A stretch of 64,000 bases of DNA from Diplonema papillatum (Eukaryota; Euglenozoa; Diplonemea; Diplonemida; Diplonemidae). The first letter of the stretch is position 1; every line of letters starts with the position of its first letter. Below, in pieces: positions 20,546-33,174 of the stretch. The translations under genes and the position numbers were made by a program. The notes below the pieces were generated by a model that ran no database searches, was not told where the DNA came from, and worked only from the letters and a program-made list of their open reading frames with translations. The DNA lies in assembly GCA_030068145.1 (NCBI GenBank), contig JAPJBO010000136.1, positions 248,001 through 312,000 on the forward strand, in the 5' to 3' direction.

Positions 20546-21775
20546 TTTTCTCTTCTTTTTTTGTCTGCGCTGCGTGCCGTATGGGAATGCCATTGCTTGG
20601 GTGTGCAATGGAGATATGGGTACTCTGATACCCTCGTGTGTGGGCCCGCACCATCCTTCTACTCCGTTTTTGTTTCCAATTCCAGTATGAGCCGGTCCGT
20701 CCCTATCTCTTGAAACTGCATGGAAATTGCCTGCCGCTGTTTATCACGGTGGTCCACCACGGTCTATCAGGTCCATCCATAGTCCCTAGAGCTGCATCGA
20801 ATTCCCCGGTGCTGTATTCTTCGGTCTATCGATGGACCGGCTCACAGTATGCAAAAACTGAACGGAATATGTGTATGATGCTCGAAATTGCGGGGGGTCG
20901 GGAAACCCATAGCGTAACCTAAAGCAGTTCGTAGCTCGTCACAGCCAGGGATTCGGAGGTTCCTTCCCTTCCTTTCACTGCCTCACGAACCGCGTACACT
21001 TGTTACAAGGGCTGCAATGCCCACAAGGGTTGCAATGTCCAACACTGAGGATTTGTTTGTGCGCAGTTCCTTCAAACCTGTTTTGTTCACCTCACGGGAG
21101 TGAGGATAGTACGCTGCCATCGATCGGTTTTTGTTCTTGACAAATTGCACTTGTCAGACACAAAAAAGACTTTTCCAAAGGACTTCAGACCAAACCACCT
21201 CTCTGCGTGTTTGACCACTCAGCCAGCTCTTATTGCTAGCTCTAGTCTTTGTCCCCGCGCGTAAGCGTACACGGCGGAGCGAGAAGACACCCGACGTGGG
21301 TCATTTTTTTCTTCCCGAGCCAACCGGTCAACCGGCGTCTCCACATCACCGATCCTTTGGACCTCAAAATACTCTAATCGAATGCAGTGGGAGTTCGGAT
21401 CCCACTCACAGAATGCAAGAAATCCACATATGTATGTATTGCGCAGTGACTCGCTTGATTCATATGAGCCAGGTCACCGCGTGACAGTCACATTGCTATA
21501 TAGAGGCCTTTTACCCGGCAACTATCGGCTCTCAGAATCCTGAGAGGTCTACTCTCAGACGGACCGGAAGAAGTGTGAAAACGGATTTTTTGCCTAGAGG
21601 CTTTTCGTGTTACTTTGCAAATGCTTTGAGCATTGTTTAGCATTGAGTTCTTTTAAGTACATGAACCACTTGGATTAGCATGCACTGTTTAGCAGCGGCT
21701 GCCAAACACCCGTGACACCGCGCAAGGTGGCAAAACGCTCTTTTGTTTTCTTTTCGATTGCTTTGGCAGCTTTGG
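20546..21775. other. Interval without recognised gene
   Basis: Contains a family F fragment near 20925-20960 and GTGTGAAAACGGATTTTTTGC + CTAGAGGCTTTTCGTGTTA (21575-21625), which recurs at 29335-29385 (family J). No supported exon. Confidence 0.5.
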
Positions 21776-21890
21776 GTACCAGGGAAAGCCTGCTACACGG
21801 GAGCTAAGCTTCACGTGTTCGGCGGTACTGCAGAGCCACGGGCCTACGGGTCAAGTGGCTACCGATTTCCCAGACTAAAGCATTTTTCGA
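21776..21890 (+). repeat. Dispersed repeat family C, copy 2, abutting a candidate exon
   Basis: Same block as 19168-19322 but cut at ACTAAAGCAT (21883), 23 nt before the presumed donor of the minus-strand exon 22011-21907. Confidence 0.85.
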
Positions 21891-21906
21891 CCTTGCTGGG
21901 TTTCAC

Positions 21907-22011
21907 GCCGATGTTTCCTTCCAGGATAGCTGGGTAGAGCGGCGCGATGTAAAGGTAGAAGCCTCCTGTGGCTAGGCACTCGCGCAATGCGGCGCGGCCG
22001 TACTTCGAAAG
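21907..22011 (-). CDS. Candidate internal exon, perhaps of the TM2/DnaJ gene
   Basis: 105 bp, phase 0 to 0, between an AAAGCAG acceptor and a GTGAAA donor. Reads LSKYGRAALRECLATGGFYL, then YIAPLYPAILEGNIG, with good codon bias. Exon 1 of the DnaJ gene ends in phase 0, so joining is possible, but the acceptor lacks the G that follows CAG elsewhere and the function is unknown. Confidence 0.4.
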
Positions 22012-22689
22012 CTGCTTTTTCCCCGTGATTATTACTGCTTTTCTTTTGGACCAAACAGCAGCCCCTGCCTTCAGAGTGAGCTTTTGTAGAAGTCGCCCGC
22101 ACGAAACACAGGTGAAATCTGTGTTTATGCGGGTCACGCAGCAAGAATGCCCAGCCGGGTGCCTTCTGAGTATTTCCTACAAAGCAGGTGCTTGTTCAGC
22201 CGTGGAGGTTCAGAAGACTTCTCGGAGCGTCCACTCAGCAGTACCATCGAAAAACGGTTACCGTGCTCTCTCTTGAGCATGGAGATGTGAGATCTTAGTT
22301 TCATGCATTCGCCTACGCACCGGAGGATGCTCTCTCTTTAAGTATAGTGGTGAGATAGGCAGATCTACGCCTGTCGTGATACTTGGTGCTGGCATCAAAT
22401 CTTCTCTGAAGAAAAAGACAAAAGGTGAGAGTGCAAGACTTCGCAAGCTAGGAATGAACCCGTGAAGGACGAGGGTCCTCTGTGTTTGTGTGTGCGGCGG
22501 CGGGGGGGGAGTTAAGTGCTCGGGGGAAGGCGAGGTCCTGGAACAAGTTACGTCAGAGTCTGGAAACAAGGAGGTGGGCTAGCGAGGATACTGTGTTCTT
22601 CGTCGAGTTGGGTCGTCTCGCTTTCTGATGTCTGACGCCTTTCTCATTTTTCTTTTTATTCTTTCTTTCACAATCGCCAGGTTGGAAGG

Positions 22690-22800
22690 AAATGCTCGAC
22701 GAAGCTGCCAGACAAAGACCGAAGGGATCCCAAGTGCTATAACTACCGAGCCACGTGTTGAACGGACGTGAGGTCATGCGGGTCTACCCCTACACGACAA
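22690..22800 (-). repeat. Dispersed repeat family G, copy 2 (inverted)
   Basis: Reverse complement of the 11780-11880 block, with GCTCGACGAAGCTGCC, CCGAAGGGATCCCAAG and CACGTGTTGAACGGACGTGA. Confidence 0.8.
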
Positions 22801-23655
22801 GACACACAAACAGAACAGGTCAAATGCCCTGAGTGAAACCGTACACCGCGAGAGTAGGGGAAAGTAGAAAGGGAAACTTGAGTTTTCGTTGACCGCACTA
22901 CCCCTGAGCCCAAATACTGGACGTGGTTTCAGGTGGCAGATTTGCAAATGATCATGATCAGAAGGTCCTACTTGGGCGGTTCAGTTTCCTCAACATTGCA
23001 TGTAGCAAAAAAAACAACACACGGTGGTGTATGCGAAGAACTGCGTAGTTTTGTTTTGTTCTTTATCGCGGTGTTGTTGGATGGGGATTTCGGAACCGAT
23101 ACGAGCACTGTCTTTGGCTCCACTAGTTTTCATCCTTCCATGTCGCCGTTCGACTGTAGTCCCCTGGCACACTCATGTCAGGAGAGGATGACACTTGAGC
23201 AATCGAGCGTCGTCTTTTCCTTCCTCTTAAACTATCCGCGCCTGAAAACTGGTTCTCTTGCAATCTTTATCGGCTTTCGAGTTCTGGTCTCAGAGCGGAG
23301 TCCGAAATTGTGACGGCAAGGCCAACTCAGCGGCCTACCGTGCGGGTCAACGTCGGCTTGAACCCCCTTGAAAGCACATCTAAGCGGCGCGGGCTGCAAT
23401 CAAAGCCGCTTCCCCGTCGAACCGCGAACGCGGATGTACGCCTATTTTATTTTACTAGCGATGTAAGCATGCTTTTTGACAAACAAGACAACTGTTTTTT
23501 GTGATTTTTTCATGGGCGGCTGGATGACGTTCAACCCTTACCATGGATACTGGATGGTGTGTGGCCCCGTGTAACTGCAGAAAGGCAGGTTGGCGTCAAC
23601 GAACGCCCCTAGTTGAGAGCGTCGTTCCGGAACCACACGGAAGCACACCTGCGCC

Positions 23656-23936
23656 TGCAGCGCATGTATCCCAGGGCTTGCTGTGCAAGAACTGCAAAGC
23701 ATCCCGTGTCATGCTGGAAACTAGCCACCCATTCGTCGAGGTGCTGTCGGTTTTGCCGTAGCTCCCCTATCAGGTGTGTGTGCGCGCAGCCTACAACTCT
23801 ATTGCGCCACAGACCTGTCATTAGCTGGCACGCTCGGCCAGCCTCAACTGCGATGACAAGCTTGACTCGACTCGCGCACATCAGATACTCGCCATTGCCA
23901 GCAACGCGCGCGACCCGGGCAGCTGTTAACTGCGAC
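23656..23936 (-). CDS. Weak candidate exon
   Basis: Opens after CGTCGCAG and reads ARVARVAGNGEYLMCASRVK, then AHTHLIGELRQNRQHLDEWV and GCFAVLAQQALGYMRC. The text is protein-like, but third-position GC is only moderate and no donor is clear. It could be a further exon of the DnaJ gene or an exon relic. A 25-bp run of CACA/CGCA follows at 23990. Confidence 0.22.
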
Positions 23937-24589
23937 GGGCGGCAGGGGGCGGCAGGGTGCGAGAAAACGGGATGCGTCCTCGAAAAGATGAAAGAACACA
24001 CACACACGCACCGTCGCGGAAGAAGGAGAGTGCTCGGGAGGGGGGAGAAGCGCGGGTGGGTTGCGGGCGGGTGATCACGAGCTGCCGCGCTTCTTTTGCT
24101 GCTTCTTCTTCTCAGTCTTCCTTTCCTTCCTATCGGTCCGGTCCGTGTTCGTCGTGAACTTGAACGACGAGTGAGAGTCTTCTTCGGGTTTTCGCTGGTT
24201 GTTGAGTTCCTCGTCATCCGACTTGCCTCCACGCAATTTGTACATCTGCGTTTGTTGTGATGTGGTTCAGAATAGACATAAGAAATCACAAACAGTTGCT
24301 TGTGTGGCGCTCTTTTTAGAGTGAAACATGCCGATCTGAAACACAGGGTATGCACTGCTGCTCTTGAACACGAGGGCGGTAGGTACGACAAGACACGAGA
24401 AACTCTTGCACGGGCACGGCACAGCAGACTGGTCCTGCGTGCAAATCTCATTCCCCGATCAACGTTTCTTCAAGAATGTGTAGTTGTGTTTTGGAGCAGC
24501 GCGCCTTGGAAATACTCGAGGGAATACTGTGTGCTTATTTCGACGGAGGCTAGAGGGGGAGAAAACAATCCAACTAAAAAGTAGGTCTT

Positions 24590-24725
24590 TTTCGTTGAAC
24601 GCTTACGCCCGCCACTACCCAGATGTACCTTTGTTTCGTGTGGGCTACAGCACGTTTACCTCCTTTGATATCTTGCAGCTGGCAGCCTCCTCAAGTATTT
24701 CCTACAAATCAGGACCGACAGATGC
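24590..24725 (+). repeat. Dispersed repeat family B, copy
   Basis: TTGAACGCTTACGCCCGCCA, GTTTCGTGTGGGCTACAGCA, CGTTTACCTCCTTTGAT and TCCTCAAGTATTTCCTACAA. Other copies: 24895-24997 (shorter), 60918-61057, 7315-7385, 22150-22195 (partial) and 11660-11690 (partial). Confidence 0.9.
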
Positions 24726-24894
24726 TGATGGTAGTAGTCGTAGTATGTGTCATCCTAATCCGGGAACAAGTCAGGGAGAAGAACGGAGCAATCTTTACAA
24801 ACAAACGAGTGACATAAGGTGGCCGCTTGAGCGGCGCCTATCCGAGCGCACATAGCAGCAGTGACGCGTCAACAGATGCTTCGGCATCTTTGTT

Positions 24895-24997
24895 GAACGC
24901 TTACGCCCGCCACTGAACCCAGATTCACCTGTGTTTCGTATGGGCTGGCAGCCTCCTCAAGTATTTCCTACAACGCAGGTGCTTATACAAAAAGAAA
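24895..24997 (+). repeat. Dispersed repeat family B, copy abutting the DnaJ exon
   Basis: Ends CAGGTGCTTATACAAAAAGAA 13 nt before the donor of the minus-strand exon 26021-25011. In gene sense the intron therefore starts almost at once with this repeat. Confidence 0.9.
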
Positions 24998-25010
24998 AAC
25001 GACGAAACAC

Positions 25011-26021
25011 CTTATTCAGAAGCTCGTACGCCTCGTTGACTTCTTCCAGCGCGCCGGCCGGGGCGTCCGGGTTGATGTCGCGGTGCAGCTCGCGCTGCTT
25101 TTGGCGCCACGCCTTCTTGATCTCGGCGGGGGTCGCCCCCTTGCCGAGGCCCAGGACGCTGAGCGCCCGCTGCTCGCCCTTCGGCATGAGGATCTTGCCC
25201 ATGTCCTCCCAGCTGGTGCGCTTGAGCTCCTCGTAGATGTTGACCGCGTACGTCTTCAGCTGCACGGCCACGAGCCGGATGCCACCGGCGAGCGTCGTTT
25301 TGAACCCGTTGTCGGTCTCTATTTCGTAGTTGCACGTGACAACGCCCATCGCAAAAAGCGTCGCGAAGAACAGCGCCAGCCGCATCGTGAAGGATGACCG
25401 CGGCGTCGGCTTCTCCGGCGGCAGCGACCCTTGGCACGCCCAGGCAAGCACGTCTCGGACGGCACCCTGCGCAGCCTCCATGTAGCTCGGCTCGATGTCC
25501 GCGTCGTTGAACGAAAACATCGCCCGGCACGCGAGCACGATGAGAGCGGTGTACGACGGCGCCTTCATCCGCCTCCTCCCGATCGTCAGCAGCAAGCAGG
25601 CCACCACCGTCCCCACCAGCCACGCCGCCTCCGGCCCCAAAAAGTAGCACATCCTCGCCGTGAACTCCGCGAACGCGTAGTATCCCATCATAATGCCGAA
25701 CGAAAACACGCGCTTCGGCAGCCCGATGCCTTCGTTGTACTCCTGCACGTAGGTGGGGATGTAAAAGAAATCCAGGAAGCAACCGATTCCGAAGCCGCCG
25801 GCGCTGCACGTCCAGAGAATGGCCTGCGAGTTCCTTTCCAAGTACCAGTGGTGCAGCCCAAACCAGCCGCCGACAAGCCAGCACAAGTAAGCCACGAGCA
25901 CCGACTTCGTTTTCGCCGGCGGCTTCGGCGAGTCGGCGCGCGCAGGGCTTTCCTGCGGAAGGTACGTGTAGTCTTGCCCGGATGGGGCGGCATCCTTCCG
26001 CTTGGTGGCGACGGAAGCCAT
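25011..26021 (-). CDS. TM2-domain / DnaJ membrane protein (DNAJC22-like), exon 1
   Basis: 337 codons ending ...VNEAYELLNK in phase 0 at donor GTGTTT. Residues 41-90 are a TM2 domain (two membrane helices; AYLCWLVGGWFGLHHWYL and FGIGCFLDFFYIPT are its usual blocks). More hydrophobic helices follow at about 105-125, 132-147, 157-170 and 212-230. A J domain starts near 287 (LSVLGLGKGATPAEIKKAWR). The order TM2, several helices, C-terminal J domain is that of DNAJC22/Wurst, a membrane J protein tied to Hsc70 and vesicle traffic. The expected HPD reads HRD (313-315, ELHRDINPD), so classical Hsp70 stimulation is doubtful. Unlike DNAJC22 the chain probably continues in another exon (see 21907-22011). 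Confidence 0.88.
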
Positions 26022-27557
26022 GGTTGTCTCTTTTTTTGGTCGGATCCGGGGAGGGGAGGAGCGTCTGCCAGCGTGCGGGTAGGTTTGTGTAAATATGCCA
26101 AGAGCCAGCAGCCGACATTGAATGAGAGCCGACCAATGACACCCCGTCGTTCTTGTAGTAGTTGTAATTGGGTGTGCGCCTCCTGAAGCTAAAGTCTGTC
26201 ACGCAGCGCAGGAAGCAAGAGAGTTCGTCACAGAGCCTCCACTCACCAACCGCCGCTACGACGGAAACGGTGATGATGGAAAGGCACTGCACCGACGATG
26301 ACGCGGGTCGCGCTGTTGACCCATTTCCTAACATCGTCGACTCAAGCGGGGCATGGCCAGTCTGCGATACAAATCAGTTTCGCAATCGAAACCGGACAAT
26401 TCGAATGGAGACCGATGCCAAGGCAGCGAGCCAAGCCCCCGACGCAGAGCAAAAGACGGCCGCACACAGCCGCCGGCACAACGTCCGCGAAGGCGCACAG
26501 TGACGCTCACAGTAACTCCGAGGGAATCGGCGGGCTTGACGAACCTACAGAGTGCGTGTCATATTTGGCGCGACGCCGGTGACTGTGGCATCCAGTTTCC
26601 CGGCCGGCAAGTACGTCTTGAACTATGGCTGAGATCCCCTACCGTGACCCCGCAGGGTATCCTTAGGGTCTCACCCAATCGTCAGTTGTTATCCGGAGAT
26701 CTCTTAACACCAAAAGACGGGGATAGATGCCGCCGTTCGAACCCACGCGGCATCGAACCGCCGCTTCTCGTTCAGAAAACCCCGAAGACAAATGGAGCAC
26801 GGGTCTTATTGGCGTGCTTCTGGTGTCGCTTGAGAGGGGCAAAAGAAGCCTCCGACCAACGGAGCTGGAAGAAAGGACCCTAGCGTCGAAGCGTCGTGCC
26901 CGGCCATGGAGTCGGGGTACGTGCTTGTGTTTACAGGAGGAAGTAAATTATCGGCGGCGGCTGGCAAGAGTACGGATCTTGGTTTCCCGGATCCACTAGA
27001 AGCTAGACGTAGGCCGCAATGTCTTTTGTTTAGAACTCGCATGGTTTCGGGTGACCGGCCTTTAGATTGGTCAAACTCTTGATGCTGAGGCCAGGGTGTG
27101 CGATGGCTATGTCCGACCGGCAACAGCTGGCCTTTCTGGAAGGCAACCTGCTCGCCAGCGACCGGATTCCTCAGCGGGCCGCCGGCCGCCAAGGGCGTTT
27201 CCAGCGTCTGCCTGCGCTGAGACATCCATCCATGGGAAACTGGGAGAGATCTCCCTTTTTCCCCCGGGGGCGTCGCTACCACCAGGAGACACCTTGCTGC
27301 CACCAGAGCGCACGGTGGGCGTTGGCGAGTCGACGTCGCACTAGATTGAGACTTGAACTCAACTTCAACCTAGCAGGGACTGGACTATCATCCTCGTTGT
27401 AACTGGGGCAGATAATCGCCTAAATGACCGGCCAAAACGATAGCTTTGTCGGTCTGGGCGGGCGTGACCTTTACAACCACCTAACTCGTAGTCCAACGAC
27501 AGGGGGCCGCGTCAATGAGGAGTCAACTTCCAGTTCACCTCGGCCATGGTTTCCGAA
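26022..27557. other. Interval without recognised gene
   Basis: Between the LRR and TM2/DnaJ genes. Frames near 26.5-27.4 kb are open on both strands but without convincing codon bias. It should hold the DnaJ promoter and the 3' end of the LRR transcript. Confidence 0.45.
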
Positions 27558-28172
27558 TTACTTGGCTGGCGGCTGAACTTCCTCATTCGGTGAGATTCTT
27601 CGGGACGCGGTGACGCTTTGAACCAGCGCTACAACATCTTTTGGTGCATCAGACGATACAAGGTACAGGCACGTCACTCCTTTGTTGTGAATCGCAGCCG
27701 TGTGCATCATGCGCGCCCCGCTCGTCGTGAAGCCCGTGCAGAAGGCCAAGTCTAAGGACTCGAGAACTGGCGCGCAGTAAACAGCGTCACTCAGCACTTT
27801 CACGCCACGCCGCCCCAGGTGGCACTTTGCGAGAGACCACCGCGATACCGTTGGGTGGCACTTCATGACGCCTGCCACCGCCTCCAACGCTCGCCGTCCG
27901 AACTTGTTCGCGCCTAAGTACACCTGTCGCACTCGGTCGCTGCGTGCGATGGCGCGGCACAGAGTGACCATGTAGTCATCGGGCACAGAGCCCTGGGCGG
28001 TGATGTCCACCTTCGTGCCCTCACCAGCCGTCACCCTACGTAGCACTTCGCGCAGTCCGGGCCTCTTCTCGTTCAACTCCCGCTCGCGCAGCTCTTCGGG
28101 GTTCTCAGGCACGTCCACCGGTACGTCGCTCCTCCACCACTCGTGCTTCTGGTCTGCGTTTAACCCCTCCAT
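27558..28172 (-). CDS. Small leucine-rich-repeat (ribonuclease-inhibitor type) protein
   Basis: 204 residues from ATG 28172 (MEGLNADQKHEWWRSDVPVD). The upstream frame stays open, but its text is unlike protein, so this start is preferred. After an acidic, Glu/Arg-rich N-terminus, repeats of RI-type LRR appear: VTLCRAIARSDRVRQVYLGA / NKFGRRALEAVAGVM, VSRWSLAKCHLGRRGVKVLS, LESLDLAFCTGFTTSGARMM and GVTCLYLVSSDAPKDVVALV. The pattern LxxLxLxxNxxGxxG is clear though loose. Such proteins are protein-binding scaffolds; nothing points to a partner. No intron is needed, and the gene lies 1.5 kb upstream of the TM2/DnaJ gene on the same strand. Confidence 0.75.
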   Translation of the reverse strand: MEGLNADQKHEWWRSDVPVDVPENPEELRERELNEKRPGLREVLRRVTAGEGTKVDITAQGSVPDDYMVTLCRAIARSDRVRQVYLGANKFGRRALEAVAGVMKCHPTVSRWSLAKCHLGRRGVKVLSDAVYCAPVLESLDLAFCTGFTTSGARMMHTAAIHNKGVTCLYLVSSDAPKDVVALVQSVTASRRISPNEEVQPPAK

Positions 28173-29334
28173 GCCATCCCCTAGGGCAACCTGTTTGCAC
28201 CTCTGTCCGCCCTTTTTTGCGTTTGCGTCAATTGCGGTGTTGTGTTCAACACTGAGCGATGAGCCCGAGCAACAGTACGGCAGCGAGAAGACGATGACTC
28301 TCGGCTCGAGTGTCCTTGCGAGTGGGGCGCCGCGGGAAACGGGGGTGTTGCGAAAGGTTTCCGACGAATTTCGTGCCCGTAAAAAAGAAGAACGATGGAT
28401 ACATGGAAGGGCGCCGAACTGAGCACTCGCGCCGTGGCTTGGCTTGGCCAAGGAGGAGGAAGCGATGAGCGTGACCTTCCTACGGAACTCCCCGTCGACT
28501 TGTGTGTGTCGAGTGAGGAATGGATCTGCCGCAGCGGGCACAAGGCACCGAGACCGGAAGAAGCTGCAGGGGAGGAGGGCGATGGCTACACGGACTTGGC
28601 ACGGTAAAATGCACTGCTGGTATGCGCGAGGTGCTGTAGAACGAAGAGTCGCGCGAAACAGCCTACCCGGGCGAAACAATGTGATCCAAGACCGGGCGAA
28701 TGAAAAAAAGGAAGCGGACGCTACCCAGAGACGCAAAAAGGGCTAATTAATTATTCCGGGGCAGCGCGCGGTGTACAAACAATCTCCGCGACTGTTGCAC
28801 GGGAAGGTGGTCGCGTGCACCTTGCACTGGGCGGTTCTAGCTTAGACATCCTGCAACCTGGCAGCAGGTCAGTCGTAAAGATAGACGTGCGATCTAAATA
28901 CACGACAACCGACGGTTTTCACATGGATGCGCGCAAACCGTGCGAACCCTTCGTTTGCGGTGATTCGCAGCAGCCTACATTGCAGGGGCCCAATAGTGCG
29001 AGACCGGACTAACCTTGTGTGCCAGCTTGCCAACGGTGCTTCTTCAAGGACACGATGGACTCTTTTGGTCGTGAGCACACTCGCAGATCAGGTCACCGAT
29101 AGATCATTGAGCTGGGTAGCATCGCAAGATTGAAGGTCGAAACGGGATAATCTTGGTTGGGGTTTCTTTCTTCTCTGAATACGTGCCCGTCGATCATGGC
29201 GAGCCGTACACTACCAGATTCAACAAACACCCCCCCCGAAGAAGACGGCCGCCCGGCGTTGCCTTTCGTAGCTCTCGTTCCGACCCCTTTACGGACAGGT
29301 AGGGGGAGGGGCGCGGGGGATCCGGGTGAAGAAG

Positions 29335-29630
29335 TGTGAAAACGGGTTTTTGCCTAGAGGCTTTTCGTGTTATTCTGCAGATGCTTTGAGCTATCTTTGT
29401 GGCTATGCTTTCAGTCGTCTTCCTAAGAAGAACTGCAGAACCGCACTGGTCCCGTCTGCGCCGTGTTTCGGTCCTTTAAGCCACGGACACAGAAGGCAGA
29501 CCATCATCAGCGCGGAACCTGATTGTCTGCAGACAGGACTGCGGTGTGAGTCTGATTTGTCAGGCGGCTGTTCGTAGCTTGTCACAGCCAGGACCACCCG
29601 TGCTACTAGAGCACAGGCGAATCCGTCACG
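29335..29630 (+). repeat. Families J and F adjoining
   Basis: 29335-29392 repeats 21573-21632; 29425-29630 repeats the family F block (CCGCACTGGTCCCGTCTGCG, CAGACCATCATCAGCGCGGA, AGAGCACAGGCGAATCCGTC). Confidence 0.8.
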
Positions 29631-32097
29631 GGGAGGGGGAGGGGCGCGGGGGATCCGGGTGAAGAAAAACTGCTGGGGGGGGCCGAGCTGAAGTGTTCTG
29701 ACTCCACAAAAAAAGAGAACGGGGGATCCTTAGGTTTTTGCAACACATCTATCCCAGTTTGTACTGAACTTCTAGGCATGAATGTATGCACCTTGTCCAT
29801 GAATGGTTTGAGTCACGTTGGTCCCTACGAGCGGTAGCCGCTGAGCCACTGGAGGCAGTACATCTTTTGAAGCAGAGTCTGCGATGCTTGTGTTGAGTGC
29901 TTTCCCAGTCTGCTACACCGGGTAGGCTCCTGTTGGAATCAACAGGAGCGAACCCGGAAAGCCCTACCTCAAGATACTGCATTCACTTTTTGCTGTGGGA
30001 TTTTGCACTTACTGGGTATTTGTACTTGCTGGACGGGGGGATGCAGTAGGATGTTGGGATGGGATGTAGACAACGAGCAGTGTGCGGATGGTCGCGTCCT
30101 TTGATCGCGGTCAACCGACGCACATAACTACAGACACACACTCACACGCACACACACACTCGTGGACGTCTCGTACAGGAAGGCACCACGTTAAAACGGG
30201 TCCGCAACACTCACACACACACGCACACCACACTGGCTCCCTCAGTCAGATCTGCAGACACGTGTGCTTTCGTTTTCTAAGGGGCAAAAAGAGGATGAGA
30301 GCGCCCGCAAGGAATCAGGATTGGGCTGTGCTGGGTCCTCGTCGGTGCGGCATGAGATAGACATCCGAAGCTTCGCACATGCGCTGTGACTCCTGGGTCC
30401 GCGTTTCAGATCCAGACACAGCAACCAGCCGAATAGGACCTTTCCGTTCGAACGCCCACGTAAAGTCGCTTACGCTCTCCTTGCGGTGCCACTTTCCTGC
30501 CAGTATTTTCCTCCACTGGCATTTGAGGTTTCGGAGGGGGGGGGGTGGATTTCACTATAGTATACAATCCAAAAGTGGCTGCTTGCCACACGTGAGCATA
30601 AGATGCGAGTGTCAACAGGACATGGGCTCGCATTGGGTCCCCAGGCTAGGTGGTAGGTAACCGCTTTTCCACTTTATACTGCTGCACAGCTTGTGCGTCT
30701 GTCAAAAACTATATGTGGACGCATGTTGGATGTTGGAACGGACGAATGTTCGCATGAAAAAAAGAGCCCGGCGACGACTGAAACACCTCAGTTTACAAAG
30801 ACCAGGGATTCGGGACGGGAACAAGAAATCCACTCAAAACACATTCACATTTACCCCGAGGGAGCTACCGCGGACACCCTTTTGAAATACACGGAGGCGC
30901 CACGCTGGTTCTCAATTCGACGGCACTTATTCATTACAGCACCCCATGTTTCTCGTGTCACTCGCGTGGGTTGCACCACACTTTCTCGTTTTCTGTGAAC
31001 TCGGCAATCATTCCTTCACTGATGAGCTGATCGTCGTCCTGCGCACTGCGGTAGACCGCGATAGCTTGAGGTTGGAATGTAAAGACACTACAGCGCTCAT
31101 CTGTCCCTCAGGTACTACGAGGGACAGGCAATTCCAGAAGATAGAGTTGGACACAATGTGCAGTGTGATGTACCGTGAGAACTTATTGTACATGCGTTGA
31201 CGACTCTTCGTTCGTACGGTGTTGTGCTTTCATGTCAGAATCTTTCCCTTCCTTGCCAGTGTGGATGCTTCTGCAAACATTACCTTCGATTTCACGGGTG
31301 GCGTTGGACCGCGTTCCGGAATGGTTTATTGCGTCTTCGGGATTTGCGCTACCGTAAGCTACTGCGGCACCAACGCGCTGCAGCTCCAGGGGATTGAGGT
31401 GGACCGCCCTTACCCGTATGATGGCTTCTGTACGGAAACACAAAGGTGCAGGGGACCACCAGGATCAACCGGACGAGTTGGAGGCCTCACCCGGCTTGCC
31501 TCGCCTCCGAAAAGAAAGATCAGGCTGTCTTGATCTTCTCTTCTTCGTCGGTCGTCTCGATTGTTTTGTTCAGCTCCATCACCAGGGTGAACGCACCCAT
31601 ACCTGCGAGTTGATTCTTGCTTGCGGGGCTTTTCCCCTTCTAAGGGGATGAGAATCGCTATTGAGAGAGTTGTTGATCGTGCTGCCGTTGGACCGAGATT
31701 GGAGCTAAGCGCCAGCAGCGGCGGTATTCTAGAGGTCATTGGATGGCCTGGAGAATCGCACAGTCCAAAAAGCGCGAATGCAGTAGATATACACAGGGCA
31801 GGCTGCCAGTCTTGAGAAACGTCGCAGCACGCTAGAAACAAGCCTGTCAAGTGCATCGTGGCATCTCCTTGTGTGCACTTTTCCGGGGTAGAAACACCTG
31901 GTAGGGTCTCGGACACCTGTTATCCTGTGCAAGATCAACTGCTTAAGTGCGGGTAAGCCTCATACCTATCGCGTTCGGGATGAAAGCTGCAATCATGGCA
32001 GGTGGTGCGCCGGCGATGATCGTGTTGCGGATGCCCAGCTGACGCGCGAGTGCGAAAATATGGGAGCCAGCGTATCTGTTTTTGTGTTTTCGGCTTT

Positions 32098-32162
32098 CTA
32101 GAGTTAAAGTTCACTTGATATTCCGGGGTTTTAGGGTCTCCGTGTGATCGTTGATAAATGGG
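32098..32162 (+). mobile_element. Short mobile repeat family D, full copy
   Basis: TAGAGTTAAAGTTCACTTGA, TTTTAGGGTCTCCGTGTGAT and GATAAATGGG align over their whole length with the insertion at 17838-17902. Confidence 0.65.
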
Positions 32163-33174
32163 TTCTCTTAGAGTAAGAGGTACGGGTTGTACATTTGGCG
32201 CACGCTTTCGTTATGGGTTATAGCCATGTCCGGGACTGTTTGTGACCGACACCAAATACATTCCTTCGTGGAGTGTAGTCCTGAGCCCCCCATTTTTTAT
32301 TTGCACTGCTGTTGTACTGAAGGAAGCCTTTCCGGAACAAGGGCTGCGTTAGCAAATCGAACGAAAAAGATGGATCCGCTACCATATAGTTTCCGCTTGA
32401 CTGCCGCTGCTTCATTTCTCAGTGCAAGACCTTAATTTCGGAAATGTTCTGCCCTATTAGTAGTAGTAGTCTCGTGTCAAGCGGAAACCCAAGAGGTGGG
32501 CCAGGTAGTCCGGAGGGGGACGACGCCAGTGGCCATGGCAATCGTGGCACTTTGAACGTTGGCCAAACGCTTGCTTGCTAGAAGTGCATGTCAGAGGCAT
32601 CAAACGTGACCTAAAAACGTGAATGAAGCGCTGGCGAACGACCGGAAGACACGGCCAACACGAGTGACACAGAAGCACCAGCGCCTGCATCCACGGCAAC
32701 AAAAGGGGCCAGAAGGTTAGTGAGTTTCCGTGTGAAAGGCGTGACAGCGAAACAGATTGAGACCATTTTGCACGACCTGCGCCCGTTAATTCGTAAGCAA
32801 CACGCGGCAGTTGTTGCTAGCAGCGTTGCGCACAGCAGATAAAGGATGACAGAAAGCAAGAGTCGTCTCGGCGTCACCGTCTCACGCAATAATCCACGGG
32901 AAACGAGACAGACCAGCATCCCGTATTGTTGCCGGTCCCGCAAGAGATGTGGACGCCGACGCTCCCAGCAACGCGGCCGTGGACATGGTTCAGGCAGAGA
33001 CCGCCGGAGAGGTGGGAATCATACGGGAGCAATATACAAAAGACAAAGATTGAACTATAGCCACTTCGTTGGCAACCCGGCAACGGAAGCTCTGACTCTG
33101 GATCTTCTCCGACAACAAATTTCAACCAGGGGATTGGCTTCTATATCCACATTTGGACTGTCAGTCCAAATTCG

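Larger units (their letters stand above)
28173..33174. other. Long gene-poor interval
   Basis: Five kilobases with no exon I can support. It includes families J and F at 29335-29630, a GGGGGAGGGGCGCGGGGGATCCGGGTGAAGAA block twice (29304-29332 and 29633-29661), CACACA microsatellites (30130-30235), and two weakly coding-like plus-strand patches at 30950-31200 and 31265-31430 without clear splice signals. Family D is at 32098-32162. Confidence 0.5.

Noticed and set aside
28173-28736. N-terminal extension of the LRR protein to 392 residues
   Set aside because: The extra text is low-quality (no codon bias, Ser/Cys/Arg-rich) and the sequence looks like a 5' flank; the ATG at 28172 marks the change to coding composition.
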